From Marinitoga sp. 38H-ov (GTDB lineage: Bacteria > Thermotogota > Thermotogae > Petrotogales > Petrotogaceae): a stretch of 64,000 nt of DNA. Both the position numbers and the translations under genes were made by a program. A model generated the notes under the pieces. It saw nothing but the letters and a program-made list of their open reading frames with translations, was not told the origin of the DNA and did not search any database. Numbering within the stretch: the first letter of the stretch is position 1; each line of letters begins with the position of its first letter. The stretch spans positions 62,001 to 126,000 of the forward strand of contig NZ_LNGH01000023.1 in the NCBI RefSeq assembly GCF_011057715.1. The letters are read 5' to 3'. Of the stretch, positions 9,735-18,400 are shown piece by piece.

Positions 9735-10520
9735 ATGAAAATTGGATTAGTTCAATTTAGACCGGATCTTTTTCAAGTTAGAGAAAATGTTGAAAAGGGA
9801 ATTAATTTAATAAAAAATGAAAATGCTGATCTTTTTGTTTTCCCAGAATTAGCATTTACTGGTTATACTTTTAATACAAAAAATGAAGTTGAATGGGTTT
9901 CCGAAGACAAAAATGGATATTCTATAAAATCATTTAGAGATATTGCTGTTTCAAAGAAAACAAATATAGTCTTTGGTTTTGTTGAAAAAGAAGAAAACAA
10001 ATTTTATAATTCTTCTATTCTATTAAAAAAAGATGGAAGTTATAGAATATATAGAAAAACACATTTATTCTATGAAGAAAAAATATTTTTTGAAAGTGGA
10101 AATACAGGTTTTTGGGTTGAAGATATTGATGGAGTAAAAATTGGATTAGCTATTTGTTTTGATTGGTTTTTCCCAGAATCATTTAGAACACTAGCTCTAA
10201 AAGGAGCTCAAATTATTGCACATAGCGCTAACTTAGTAATGCCATATTGTCAAGAAGCTAATAAAATTAGATCATTGGAAAATAGAGTGTTTATTGTTAC
10301 TTCAAATAGATGGGGAGAAGAAGTTAATTTATTAAATTCAAATAAATTTACAGGAATGAGCCAAATTACTAATCCAAAAGGAGAAATTTTAATAAGATTG
10401 CCTGAAAAAGGGGATAAAGTTAAAGTTGTTGATATCAATCCAGAGGAGGCAAATAATAAATTTATAAATAAATATAATGATATTTTTAAAGATAGAATGC
10501 CTCAATATTACAAGGAGTGA
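9735..10520 (+). CDS. Nitrilase-superfamily carbon-nitrogen hydrolase
   Basis: This 261-residue cytosolic protein contains the complete nitrilase catalytic triad: Glu38 in FPELAFTGY, Lys108 in YRKTHLF and Cys141 in GLAICFDWFFPE. Such enzymes hydrolyse amides or nitriles; omega-amidase (YafV/Nit2-like) or N-carbamoyl-type amidase are the nearest options, but the substrate cannot be read from the sequence. The start is ATG 9735 with AAAAGGTG upstream; a GTG at 9726 overlaps that ribosome site. It lies 1 base after the cyclo-ligase and 4 bases before the sugar kinase in the same operon. Confidence 0.88.
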   Translation: MKIGLVQFRPDLFQVRENVEKGINLIKNENADLFVFPELAFTGYTFNTKNEVEWVSEDKNGYSIKSFRDIAVSKKTNIVFGFVEKEENKFYNSSILLKKDGSYRIYRKTHLFYEEKIFFESGNTGFWVEDIDGVKIGLAICFDWFFPESFRTLALKGAQIIAHSANLVMPYCQEANKIRSLENRVFIVTSNRWGEEVNLLNSNKFTGMSQITNPKGEILIRLPEKGDKVKVVDINPEEANNKFINKYNDIFKDRMPQYYKE

Positions 10521-10524
10521 TTTA

Positions 10525-11430
10525 ATGTTTTTAGCTATTGGCGAAGTTTTAATTGACATGATAACAGAATCTTTTTTACTAAAAAATGCAACCGTTTTCA
10601 AAAAATATTTCGGAGGTTCTCCAGCAAATATTGCAATAAATATTTCAAAACAAGGTATAGATAGTTATTTGTTGTCAACAATTGGTGATGATCCATTTGG
10701 ACAATATATAATTGACTTTTTAAAAAAATATTCTGTTAAAATAGATTATTTAAATATTTCATCAAAAATTAATACCGATATTGTTTTTGTAAATAAATCA
10801 GAAAATACTCCAGAATTTAAAGCCTATAGAAGCGCTTCTTTAAATTTAAATATTCCTAAAAATTTTGATTTAAAAAAGTTTAAAATATTACATATTTCTT
10901 CATGGGCAATTTCAGAAACAAAACAGTATGAAAATATAGTAAATTTAATTAAATTAGCTAAAAAAAATAATATAATTATTGGATTAGATCCTAATTACAG
11001 GAAAATGTTATGGCATAATAAATATAACATATTAGATGTACTTAAAGAATTGGGGCCATATACTGATATTATTAAACCTTCACTAGATGACGCTGAACAT
11101 ATTTTTGGAAAAGATAGTCTAGAAAACTATATTAAATACTTTAAAGAACTTAATTTTAAAAACATTATTTTCACTTTAGGAAAAGATGGTGTATATATTA
11201 AAAATGATAATATAGATAAAAAAATACCATCTTATGCATCAAAAGTTATTGATGTTACTGGAGCCGGAGATGCTGTGTGGTCTGGCATTTATACAGGTAT
11301 AATTAATAATTTAGATATTATTAAATCAACAAAATTGGGATTAGCATTTGCTGCAGAAAAGTTGAAATATATTGGCGCAATTGCTCCAATTGCACAATGG
11401 GATTTATTAAAAGAAAAATATGAAATATAA
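10525..11430 (+). CDS. PfkB-family carbohydrate kinase (fructokinase-like)
   Basis: This 301-residue protein has both PfkB family signatures: the N-terminal FGGSPANIAIN substrate-binding segment and the C-terminal DVTGAGDAVWSG, with catalytic Asp249. Such kinases phosphorylate sugars such as fructose or 2-keto-3-deoxygluconate; exact specificity is open. ATG 10525 is preferred because AAGGAG lies just upstream at 10512-10517; a longer frame back to 10477 would run well into the nitrilase gene. With the SPS-like glycosyltransferase two genes later, a role in fructose or sucrose-type sugar handling is possible, but this is inference. Confidence 0.88.
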   Translation: MFLAIGEVLIDMITESFLLKNATVFKKYFGGSPANIAINISKQGIDSYLLSTIGDDPFGQYIIDFLKKYSVKIDYLNISSKINTDIVFVNKSENTPEFKAYRSASLNLNIPKNFDLKKFKILHISSWAISETKQYENIVNLIKLAKKNNIIIGLDPNYRKMLWHNKYNILDVLKELGPYTDIIKPSLDDAEHIFGKDSLENYIKYFKELNFKNIIFTLGKDGVYIKNDNIDKKIPSYASKVIDVTGAGDAVWSGIYTGIINNLDIIKSTKLGLAFAAEKLKYIGAIAPIAQWDLLKEKYEI

Positions 11431-11440
11431 GGGGAGTTTT

Positions 11441-12364
11441 ATGACAAAAGAATTATTTACAATATCAACAATTTTAATACTATTTATAACTTTTTTCTTT
11501 TTACCAAAAAAAGAAATTATTGATGTGCCTGTTATTTACCAAATAAACGGTTCTAATATTGAAAATATTATTTCAAATTACAGACCTAAATTTTTAATAA
11601 TAGATTATTCAAAAGATGGTACTGAAAAATTTAAATTCACTAGTAATGATATTAATATATTGAAGAATAAAGGAATTACACCTTTAGCTTATTTAAGCAT
11701 TGGTGAAGCTGAGGATTATAGATATTATTGGAAAAATGAATGGTATAAAAATCCTCCTATATGGTTATACAAGGAAAATCCAAATTGGGCTGGAAATTAC
11801 AAAGTCAAATATTGGCATGATGATTGGAAAAATATTATATTCAATTATTTGGATAAAATAATTGAACAAGGGTTTAGTGGGGTTTATCTAGATTTAATAG
11901 ATTCTTATATATTTTGGTCAAATAATGGTTATGATATTACATACACAGCATCAGAAATGATTAAATTTGTAATTGAGATAGCAGAATATGCTAGAAAAAA
12001 GAATCCAGTATTTTTAATAGTTCCTCAAAACGGAGAAGATATTTTAGACTATGACTATAACCATAAATATTTATATACTATTTCAGGAATAGGTATAGAA
12101 AGTTTATTTTACTTATATAATAAAAAAAATGAAGATAAATATATTAATTCAAGATTAGATTACATATTAAAAATTAAAAGTTATGGTAAATTTGTCCTAG
12201 TTACAGATTACATATATGACCCACAAAAACCAAATGAAGAGATAATTCTTGATTTCATAAAATTATGTAATTATTATGATTTTTATGGATATCCCGCAAA
12301 TAAAAATCAAAAATTAAAAGATTTATCTGGTGCCTTAAAATATTTTAAAGAGGTGAAAAAATGA
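11441..12364 (+). CDS. GH114 endo-alpha-1,4-polygalactosaminidase (PelA hydrolase-like)
   Basis: This 307-residue protein belongs to the TM1410/GH114 family, which cleaves GalNAc/GalN-containing polymers including Pel. After a hydrophobic N-terminal anchor or signal (about residues 5-22), the TIM-barrel domain shows the family landmarks PVIYQING, LIIDYSKDG, LAYLSIGEAEDYR, the aromatic NPNWAGNYKVKYW stretch and GVYLDLIDSY. In Pseudomonas PelA this domain is fused to the deacetylase; here the two are separate genes in one operon. ATG 11441 is chosen over ATG 11420 because GGGGAG at 11431-11436 precedes it and the earlier start would overlap the kinase. Its end overlaps the next gene by ATGA. 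Confidence 0.88.
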   Translation: MTKELFTISTILILFITFFFLPKKEIIDVPVIYQINGSNIENIISNYRPKFLIIDYSKDGTEKFKFTSNDINILKNKGITPLAYLSIGEAEDYRYYWKNEWYKNPPIWLYKENPNWAGNYKVKYWHDDWKNIIFNYLDKIIEQGFSGVYLDLIDSYIFWSNNGYDITYTASEMIKFVIEIAEYARKKNPVFLIVPQNGEDILDYDYNHKYLYTISGIGIESLFYLYNKKNEDKYINSRLDYILKIKSYGKFVLVTDYIYDPQKPNEEIILDFIKLCNYYDFYGYPANKNQKLKDLSGALKYFKEVKK

Positions 12365-13830
12365 GAATTGCATTTTTTAATCCGCAAGGTAATTTTGATA
12401 AAGAAAATTCATATATTACAGAACATCCTGATTTTGGGGGACAGTTAATTTATGTAAGAGAGGTTGCAATGGAACTTTCTAAATTAGGTGTAGATGTTGA
12501 TATTTTCACGAGAAAGATTAATGATAATAATTGGCCGGAATTTAAGGATGATTTTGATTTTTATGAAGATTATCATAATTTAAAAATAATAAGAATTCCT
12601 TTTGGTGGAGATAGGTTTTTAAGAAAAGAATTATTATGGCCATATTTAAAAGATTTTGCTTATGGTATTAATAAATATTATGAAAAAAATAATATTAAAC
12701 CTAGTTTTATAACTACACATTATGGAGATGGCGGTATAACTGGTGCAATTTTTGAAAAAATTACAGGTATTCCTTTTTCATTTACAGCACACTCTTTAGG
12801 AGCACAAAAAATTGATAAATTAGGTGTAAATATTGATAATTTTGAACAATATGATAATGAATATAATTTTTCCATTAGAATCAATGCTGAAAGATTATCT
12901 ATGAACAGATCCGCTTTTAATATTGTAAGTACAAATATTGAAAGATTTGAGCAATATGGACATACATTATATAATGGAGCTATAAATATTAATGACGATT
13001 CAAAATTTAAAGTTATTCCCCCTGGAGTAAATATTACTACGTTTTCTTCAGAAAAAAAAGAAATAGATGACTTTTTTTGGAAAAATATTGAAAATTATTT
13101 AAAAAGAGATATTAAAGAAATTAATAAGCAGTATATTGTGCTATCTAGTAGAGTAGATGAGAAAAAAAATCATCTGGGTGCAGTTAGAGCATATGCAAAA
13201 TCTAAAAAACTTCAGGAAATTTCTAATCTTGTTATTTTTGTAAGAGGATTAAAAAATGGCTTTAAGGATATATATAAATTATCTAAGAAAGAACAAAAAA
13301 TTATAGGAGAAATAAAAAGAATAGTAGAAGACTATGGATTATATGGTAAAATATCCTTATTTGATGTACCAGGGCAGGAAGAACTATCAAGTGCTTATAG
13401 ATATTTTGTTATGAAAAAGTCCGTTTTTGTTTTACCAGCTTTTTATGAACCTTTTGGCTTAGCTCCTATTGAAGCAGCAGCAGTAGGCCTTGCTGTTGTA
13501 GCTACTAAAAATGGTGGGCCTATGGAATCGTTTGATAAAGGTAAATATGGTGTATTAATAGATCCATTTGATATAAAAGATATGGAAAAGGGAATTTTAG
13601 ATGGGTTAAAGAATTTTGATAAATATTCTGAATTAGGAAGAAAAAGAGTTGTTGAAAATTATACTTGGGAAATTACTGCTAAAAAATATCTTGAAAATAT
13701 TAATAACTATTTAAAAAATCCACAAAAGAATAAAGAATATCTTCATATTCCAGCATATTTCTTCGATTATAGTAAAAATATTGAGAAAAATATAATTATA
13801 GATTATCTAAAAAGAAAAAATGCCCAGTGA
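12361..13830 (+). CDS. GT4 glycosyltransferase, sucrose-phosphate-synthase-like
   Basis: This 489-residue retaining GT-B enzyme starts with FFNPQGNF and DFGGQLIYVREVAMEL, which are typical of sucrose-phosphate synthase and mannosylfructose-phosphate synthase relatives. The donor domain contains SSRVDEKKN and the E-x7-E motif (E363, E371, in EPFGLAPIEAAA). The likely reaction is transfer of glucose or mannose from an NDP-sugar to a phosphorylated acceptor, perhaps making a compatible solute. A direct role in Pel is not excluded, because it is the last gene of the operon. The stop codon lies inside the loop of a terminator hairpin. No paired phosphatase gene is seen next to it. Confidence 0.82.
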   Translation: MRIAFFNPQGNFDKENSYITEHPDFGGQLIYVREVAMELSKLGVDVDIFTRKINDNNWPEFKDDFDFYEDYHNLKIIRIPFGGDRFLRKELLWPYLKDFAYGINKYYEKNNIKPSFITTHYGDGGITGAIFEKITGIPFSFTAHSLGAQKIDKLGVNIDNFEQYDNEYNFSIRINAERLSMNRSAFNIVSTNIERFEQYGHTLYNGAININDDSKFKVIPPGVNITTFSSEKKEIDDFFWKNIENYLKRDIKEINKQYIVLSSRVDEKKNHLGAVRAYAKSKKLQEISNLVIFVRGLKNGFKDIYKLSKKEQKIIGEIKRIVEDYGLYGKISLFDVPGQEELSSAYRYFVMKKSVFVLPAFYEPFGLAPIEAAAVGLAVVATKNGGPMESFDKGKYGVLIDPFDIKDMEKGILDGLKNFDKYSELGRKRVVENYTWEITAKKYLENINNYLKNPQKNKEYLHIPAYFFDYSKNIEKNIIIDYLKRKNAQ

Positions 13831-13840
13831 TGGGCATTTT
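13821..13840. terminator. Bidirectional terminator overlapping the GT4 stop codon
   Basis: Perfect 6-bp stem TGCCCA/TGGGCA with loop GTGA, at 13821-13836, followed by TTTTATT on the plus strand. On the minus strand it is followed by TTTTTTCTTTTT, so it can also end the tmRNA transcript. The GT4 stop TGA lies in the loop. Confidence 0.85.
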
Positions 13841-13844
13841 ATTA

Positions 13845-14205
13845 TGGTGGAGACGGCGGGAGTCGAACCCGCGTCCGAAGGCAGAGTAACCCGGACATCT
13901 CCGAGCGCAGCCTATGTTTTAAATTTCGCTTAATCTTCTCCCATAGGCAGGATAAGATTAGGCTATCTCTCTAAGATGTCCCCAAAAACCCGAGAGAATG
14001 ATTTTTGGGTTAGGGTCATAAATATGACGTCCTAATCAACCATTTGACCCAGAACGGTTGGTAGGACGGCTGCTATGTTATATTAAGCAGCTAATGCGTA
14101 ATTTTCTTCGGCAATTCTCTTTTTGACCGATCATTTTACGTGGTAACAGTCTTCCACGGCTCGCTTTCCGACCTACTCTACCCCCGTCGAAACCGTTTCG
14201 TCCCC
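13845..14205 (-). ncRNA. ssrA: tmRNA (transfer-messenger RNA)
   Basis: The 361-nt RNA rescues stalled ribosomes and tags their products for degradation. The 5' end GGGGACG pairs with CGTCTCC before an encoded 3' ACCA, forming the acceptor stem. GGTTCGACTCC near the 3' end is the T-arm, and GAAACGGTTTCGACGGGG near the 5' end is the conserved tmRNA start. The tag frame ends at a TAA at 14083-14085 and encodes AEENYALAA at its C-terminal end. The resume codon is not certain: it could be GCC at 14110-14112 (a 9-residue tag) or an in-frame codon up to AAA at 14122-14124 (13 residues). An in-frame TGA at 14131-14133 sets the outer limit. Confidence 0.97.
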
Positions 14206-14215
14206 GAGCTTAATG

Positions 14216-14244
14216 ATTATAACATATTTATATTTTTTTTTCAA
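14216..14244 (-). promoter_or_regulatory. Sigma-70-type promoter of tmRNA
   Basis: On the minus strand, TTGAAA (14244-14239) and TATAAT (14221-14216) are separated by exactly 17 bases, and the -10 box ends 10 bases before the mature 5' end of tmRNA. The spacer begins with an A-tract. This is the clearest housekeeping promoter in the window. Confidence 0.88.
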
Positions 14245-14273
14245 CTATTTAGACGTTATTATTGTACAAAAGT

Positions 14274-15479
14274 TTAATTATGTACAATTATAGTCTTTAA
14301 ATAATTATTATAATATACATCTACAATAAATTTCTCTGGTATTTTATCTAATGGTATTTTAAATATTCCATTTTTTACTTCCACTCTTTCATTATTACTA
14401 TAAACAAAATATTTTTCAGCTTGAATAATTTCAGAGTTTAAAAAAATTATTTTGGGTTTTTCGATTTTAAATATTGCATAATTTGAGTCTTTCCCTATAT
14501 AATTTATATATACTCTTATATCTGCTATATTTTTCGGATTATTTTCTACCTTTATTTTCTTTATTCCATATATTATTTTCTTATTTATTTCTGCTTTATA
14601 GTATATTTCATAAACACCACTTTTATCAAAAGGTTCTATTAATAATGTATTATCTAAATAAGAAAAATTAATATCTTTAATATTTCCAACAAAATTAAAT
14701 TCAAAAAATTTCATATTAAAATTTTTTATTTCATTATTATATTTATCATAAACTTTGATATTTTTTATTTTAATTAAATTTTCTTCATTTGTATATATTT
14801 TATCTTTATCAAAATCAAATGTTATATTATTAGGGAATGATGGAATTACTTCTAATTTTATTTTTTTTATTAATTTCCTATTACTATATATGTTTACTAT
14901 ATAATTTCCAGATTTAGTAATATTATTTGAAAACCACGCCTCTCCATACATATTTGTTTTTCCCATATATATCATATCAGAATCATTTAGGGTATAAAAT
15001 AAATCTATATTTTGTGCTGGTCTATTATTCCTTGTTCTCGCTATCAATTTAATTAATAATCTTTCACCAGCAATAACTTTTATGTTATCCTTACTTTCTA
15101 AAAAAGCTATTTCGTCTTTTCCAAATTTAATAATTGGCATTTCAAAGTCAATCCCATATATACTACCATTTTTTTTACTATAATTATATTTTATTGAAAA
15201 ATTTTTATACCCTAACTTTATTCCTAAACTGTTAAAAGACGAATAGTTATAATACGGCTCTATTACATAGTTATTGTAATAAAATGGGATCGATATTCCA
15301 CCAGAAAATTGGAAGTCATGTTGACTTCCAATTTTTATTTTTAAAAATTCCAAGTCATATCCCAAATATATATTAGATAAATTATTATTATAATAATCAA
15401 AATTAATAAAAATATTATTAGTTAAAGTGTATACTGGAATGAATAACATTAGTATTAAAAATTGTTTTATTTTTCCCAT
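14274..15479 (-). CDS. Secreted beta-rich protein of unknown function
   Basis: I do not recognise the family. The product is 401 residues with a signal peptide (about residues 1-19). The N-terminal part has alternating short aromatic strands (YYNNN, YLGYDLEF, YNNYVIEPYYNYSSF, LGIKLGYKNFSIKYNYSK), which look like outer-membrane or surface beta-strands. After about residue 115 come Ig-like segments, for example one containing RTRNNRPAQNIDLFYTLND, similar to bacterial Ig or carboxypeptidase-regulatory domains. ATG 15479 is chosen because TAGGAGG precedes it directly; an upstream in-frame start at 15503 would overlap the giant lipoprotein. It is probably cotranslated with that lipoprotein, whose stop lies 8 bases before this start, so the two may act together at the cell surface. 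Confidence 0.72.
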   Translation of the reverse strand: MGKIKQFLILMLFIPVYTLTNNIFINFDYYNNNLSNIYLGYDLEFLKIKIGSQHDFQFSGGISIPFYYNNYVIEPYYNYSSFNSLGIKLGYKNFSIKYNYSKKNGSIYGIDFEMPIIKFGKDEIAFLESKDNIKVIAGERLLIKLIARTRNNRPAQNIDLFYTLNDSDMIYMGKTNMYGEAWFSNNITKSGNYIVNIYSNRKLIKKIKLEVIPSFPNNITFDFDKDKIYTNEENLIKIKNIKVYDKYNNEIKNFNMKFFEFNFVGNIKDINFSYLDNTLLIEPFDKSGVYEIYYKAEINKKIIYGIKKIKVENNPKNIADIRVYINYIGKDSNYAIFKIEKPKIIFLNSEIIQAEKYFVYSNNERVEVKNGIFKIPLDKIPEKFIVDVYYNNYLKTIIVHN

Positions 15480-15487
15480 ATTTCCTC

Positions 15488-18400
15488 CTATGGTGTACTC
15501 CAACCATCTAAATTGGAGTCAGTTTTTATAATATAAGAATTCCCATATGTATGATCAGAAAACTTTGTTTGACCAAAAATTATATAACCATTGTCTGATG
15601 TTTTTATAATTCCCATCGCTTTATCTTCGTATTCTCTTCCAAAATAATGTTTATTAATTACATTAATATTATTATCTAATTCTAATATCTCTATATCCCC
15701 TTCATTATTGTTTAGTGCCATTAAATATCCGTTATCCACTTTTACTATATCCACAAAAGAATTATAAAAATTGTTTTCATATATCGGTTTGTATAATTCA
15801 TTTAATCTATAACTAAATCCCTTTATAACTAAGTCATTATTAATAAATCCCACTGCAAAAAAATCCCTTTCGTTATTTTCTAATTTTACTATTTTATCTA
15901 TATCTACTATTTTCTCATCTTCTAAATTAAAATTTTTGTCAAGCTTTGCCATATAGCCTTTATTATTTTTTTCTCCTGATAATATAAATTTTTCTTTACT
16001 GTCATAATCATAAATTTTAATAATTGAATATAATTTTGTGTTACCAAAGTTTTTTTCAAGCATTTTCAAACCATTTAAAATATTTATTATATAATTATTT
16101 CCCGAATTTTCTCCTAGTATTATATATTCATTATCTGATATTTTAATGAAATCTTTTATAGACGATAAAAAAATATTTGTAAGATTAGATGATATAAGAT
16201 TTAAATTATTATCATATTCTTCAAAAATAATCTGATCATCTTTAATTCCAATTATTAATAAATTAGCATTATTTTCAATAAAGTACGGCGTGTAATTTAT
16301 TGTAATAGATGAATCTTTAGTTGTCTCTGTTCCTGTATAATCTATTTTTGTTAAATAATATTCATTATTTTGCTTTTCGATAAATACATATTCATTTGAG
16401 TTAACTTCTTTAAGATCGATTATAGAATTTTCTATATTATTATTGCCTCTTTCTATAGTAAATATATTTGTATCTATGTTATTTGTTTTAAAAGTTATTG
16501 TTGATTCTACATAATCGTTTTTTTCATCTATAGCTCTTATTTTTAAATAATAATTTGTATCAGGCAATAATCTTCCTAAATATTTTTCAATATCATAAAC
16601 GTTATATAATATTGTACTATAATTACTATCTTCAAATGATTCTAATAAATCAAATCTTATTGTTTGACCTTCAGGATCTTTAACTTCCCAATTAATTTTT
16701 AATTCTAATCCATTATATAACTCATAATTAATTTTTGAAAAAACAGGTGGAGAATTAGTAGTAAAATCATAGATTTCAGATTCACTTTCACCACCAAATC
16801 CGTCTTTTGCAACTATTTTCCAATAATAAGTTTTTCCATTCTCTAAATTATTTATATTATAACTTGTATATACATAATCTGATGCAACTTTTACTAAGTT
16901 ATTTTTAGTATCTCCAAAATATATGTCATATTTTAATTTATCTTTCTCAGAATCTGTAGCTTCCCAATATAATGTGACATTTCTTTCAATTCCAATTGAA
17001 TTATTTTTAGGATAATATATATTTTGAATATTTGGCGATGTATTTGTTTTAAAACTTTTTATATCAGATTCACTTACAGCACCTTTATTATCATATACTT
17101 TTATTTTCCAGTAATAAGTTTTCCCTTCAATTAAATTATTTAGTTTATACTCTTTTTCAGTTGTTGTTGCTATCTTTGTTAAGGAATTCTGAGAAGTTCC
17201 TAAGTATATTTCATAATATATTTCATCGTTATCTGGATCATATGCATTCCAATATATTTTATCTCCATTTTTAAAATGATTTGTATCTTCAACATACATA
17301 GAATTATTATATATTATAGGTTTTCTAGTTGTGCTAAAGTTAAGAATAGTAGAATTTTCTGTACCTTTATCATCAATTACTAACAATTCTAACAAATAAT
17401 TTTTATCAGATTCCAAATTTAAAGTATATGCATTACTCTTTAAATTTTCTTTTAATTTATTTCCATTTAATTTAATGGTATAAGATAAATTATCATTATC
17501 TTTATCATATCCTTCCCATTGTAAATTATAATTTAGTGATATATTTGTTGCATAATCTGATAAATTAACAGATTTAAATTCAGGCCTATATGTTGTCGTG
17601 AATTCTCTAAATTCTGTTTCCGTTACACCATTCATCTCATCTTCTAATTTTATTTTCCAATAATACTTCGTTCCAGGGTTTAATTCCGTTTTTATAGTAT
17701 ATTCTCCCTCTGTTTGTGTATTAGGCATATACTCTTCATTTAATTCTTCTTTATTATACCCAAAATACATTCTTAATGTAAATATTTTCGAATCATAATC
17801 TTCAGCTTTCCATATTATGGTTGGATGCAATGATATATTAGATTCATTCTCTCTAGGAGAATAATCTAATATTATAGGAGGTTTATTTATTTCTAAAGAA
17901 ATTTCATCGCCCTTAGTATAAAACCCTTTATCATTAAATGCCTTCACATATAAATTATATTTTCCGCCATCAGGTATATATATAATTGTATTATTATTTG
18001 TTAAATTGCTAGCAATAATACTTTCTATTCCATCTTTAGATTTGTATACATTGTAATAACTTGAATTATTGGATAAACCCCATATAATTTTAAATACATT
18101 AGGGTATTTTTCTTCATTTAATGAGAGTTCCTTATTTAAATTCCCATTTTCATCATAACCATATATATTTGTTATATTAGGTTTATTATTTGGAGATTTA
18201 TCTGTAGTAAATGTTGCTTCAATAGATGTATTTGTAGCTAAATTAGAATCTATAGCAACTACTTTCCATGTGTATAATGTATCTGGTAATAATCCTGATA
18301 CACTGTAATTTTTATTTGTTGTTGTTCCAATTTTTGTATCATCTAAATATATTTCATAATATATATCATCGTTATCTATATCTGTTGCATTCCAAGTTAA

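Noticed and set aside
1-13830. PelB or PelC in the window
   Set aside because: No TPR-porin or small PelC-type lipoprotein was found; the left-edge fragment has no PelC feature I can point to.
13845-13885. tRNA-like T-arm and CCA end on the minus strand
   Set aside because: It is the 3' half of the tRNA-like domain of tmRNA, whose 5' half lies at 14205; it is not a separate tRNA gene.
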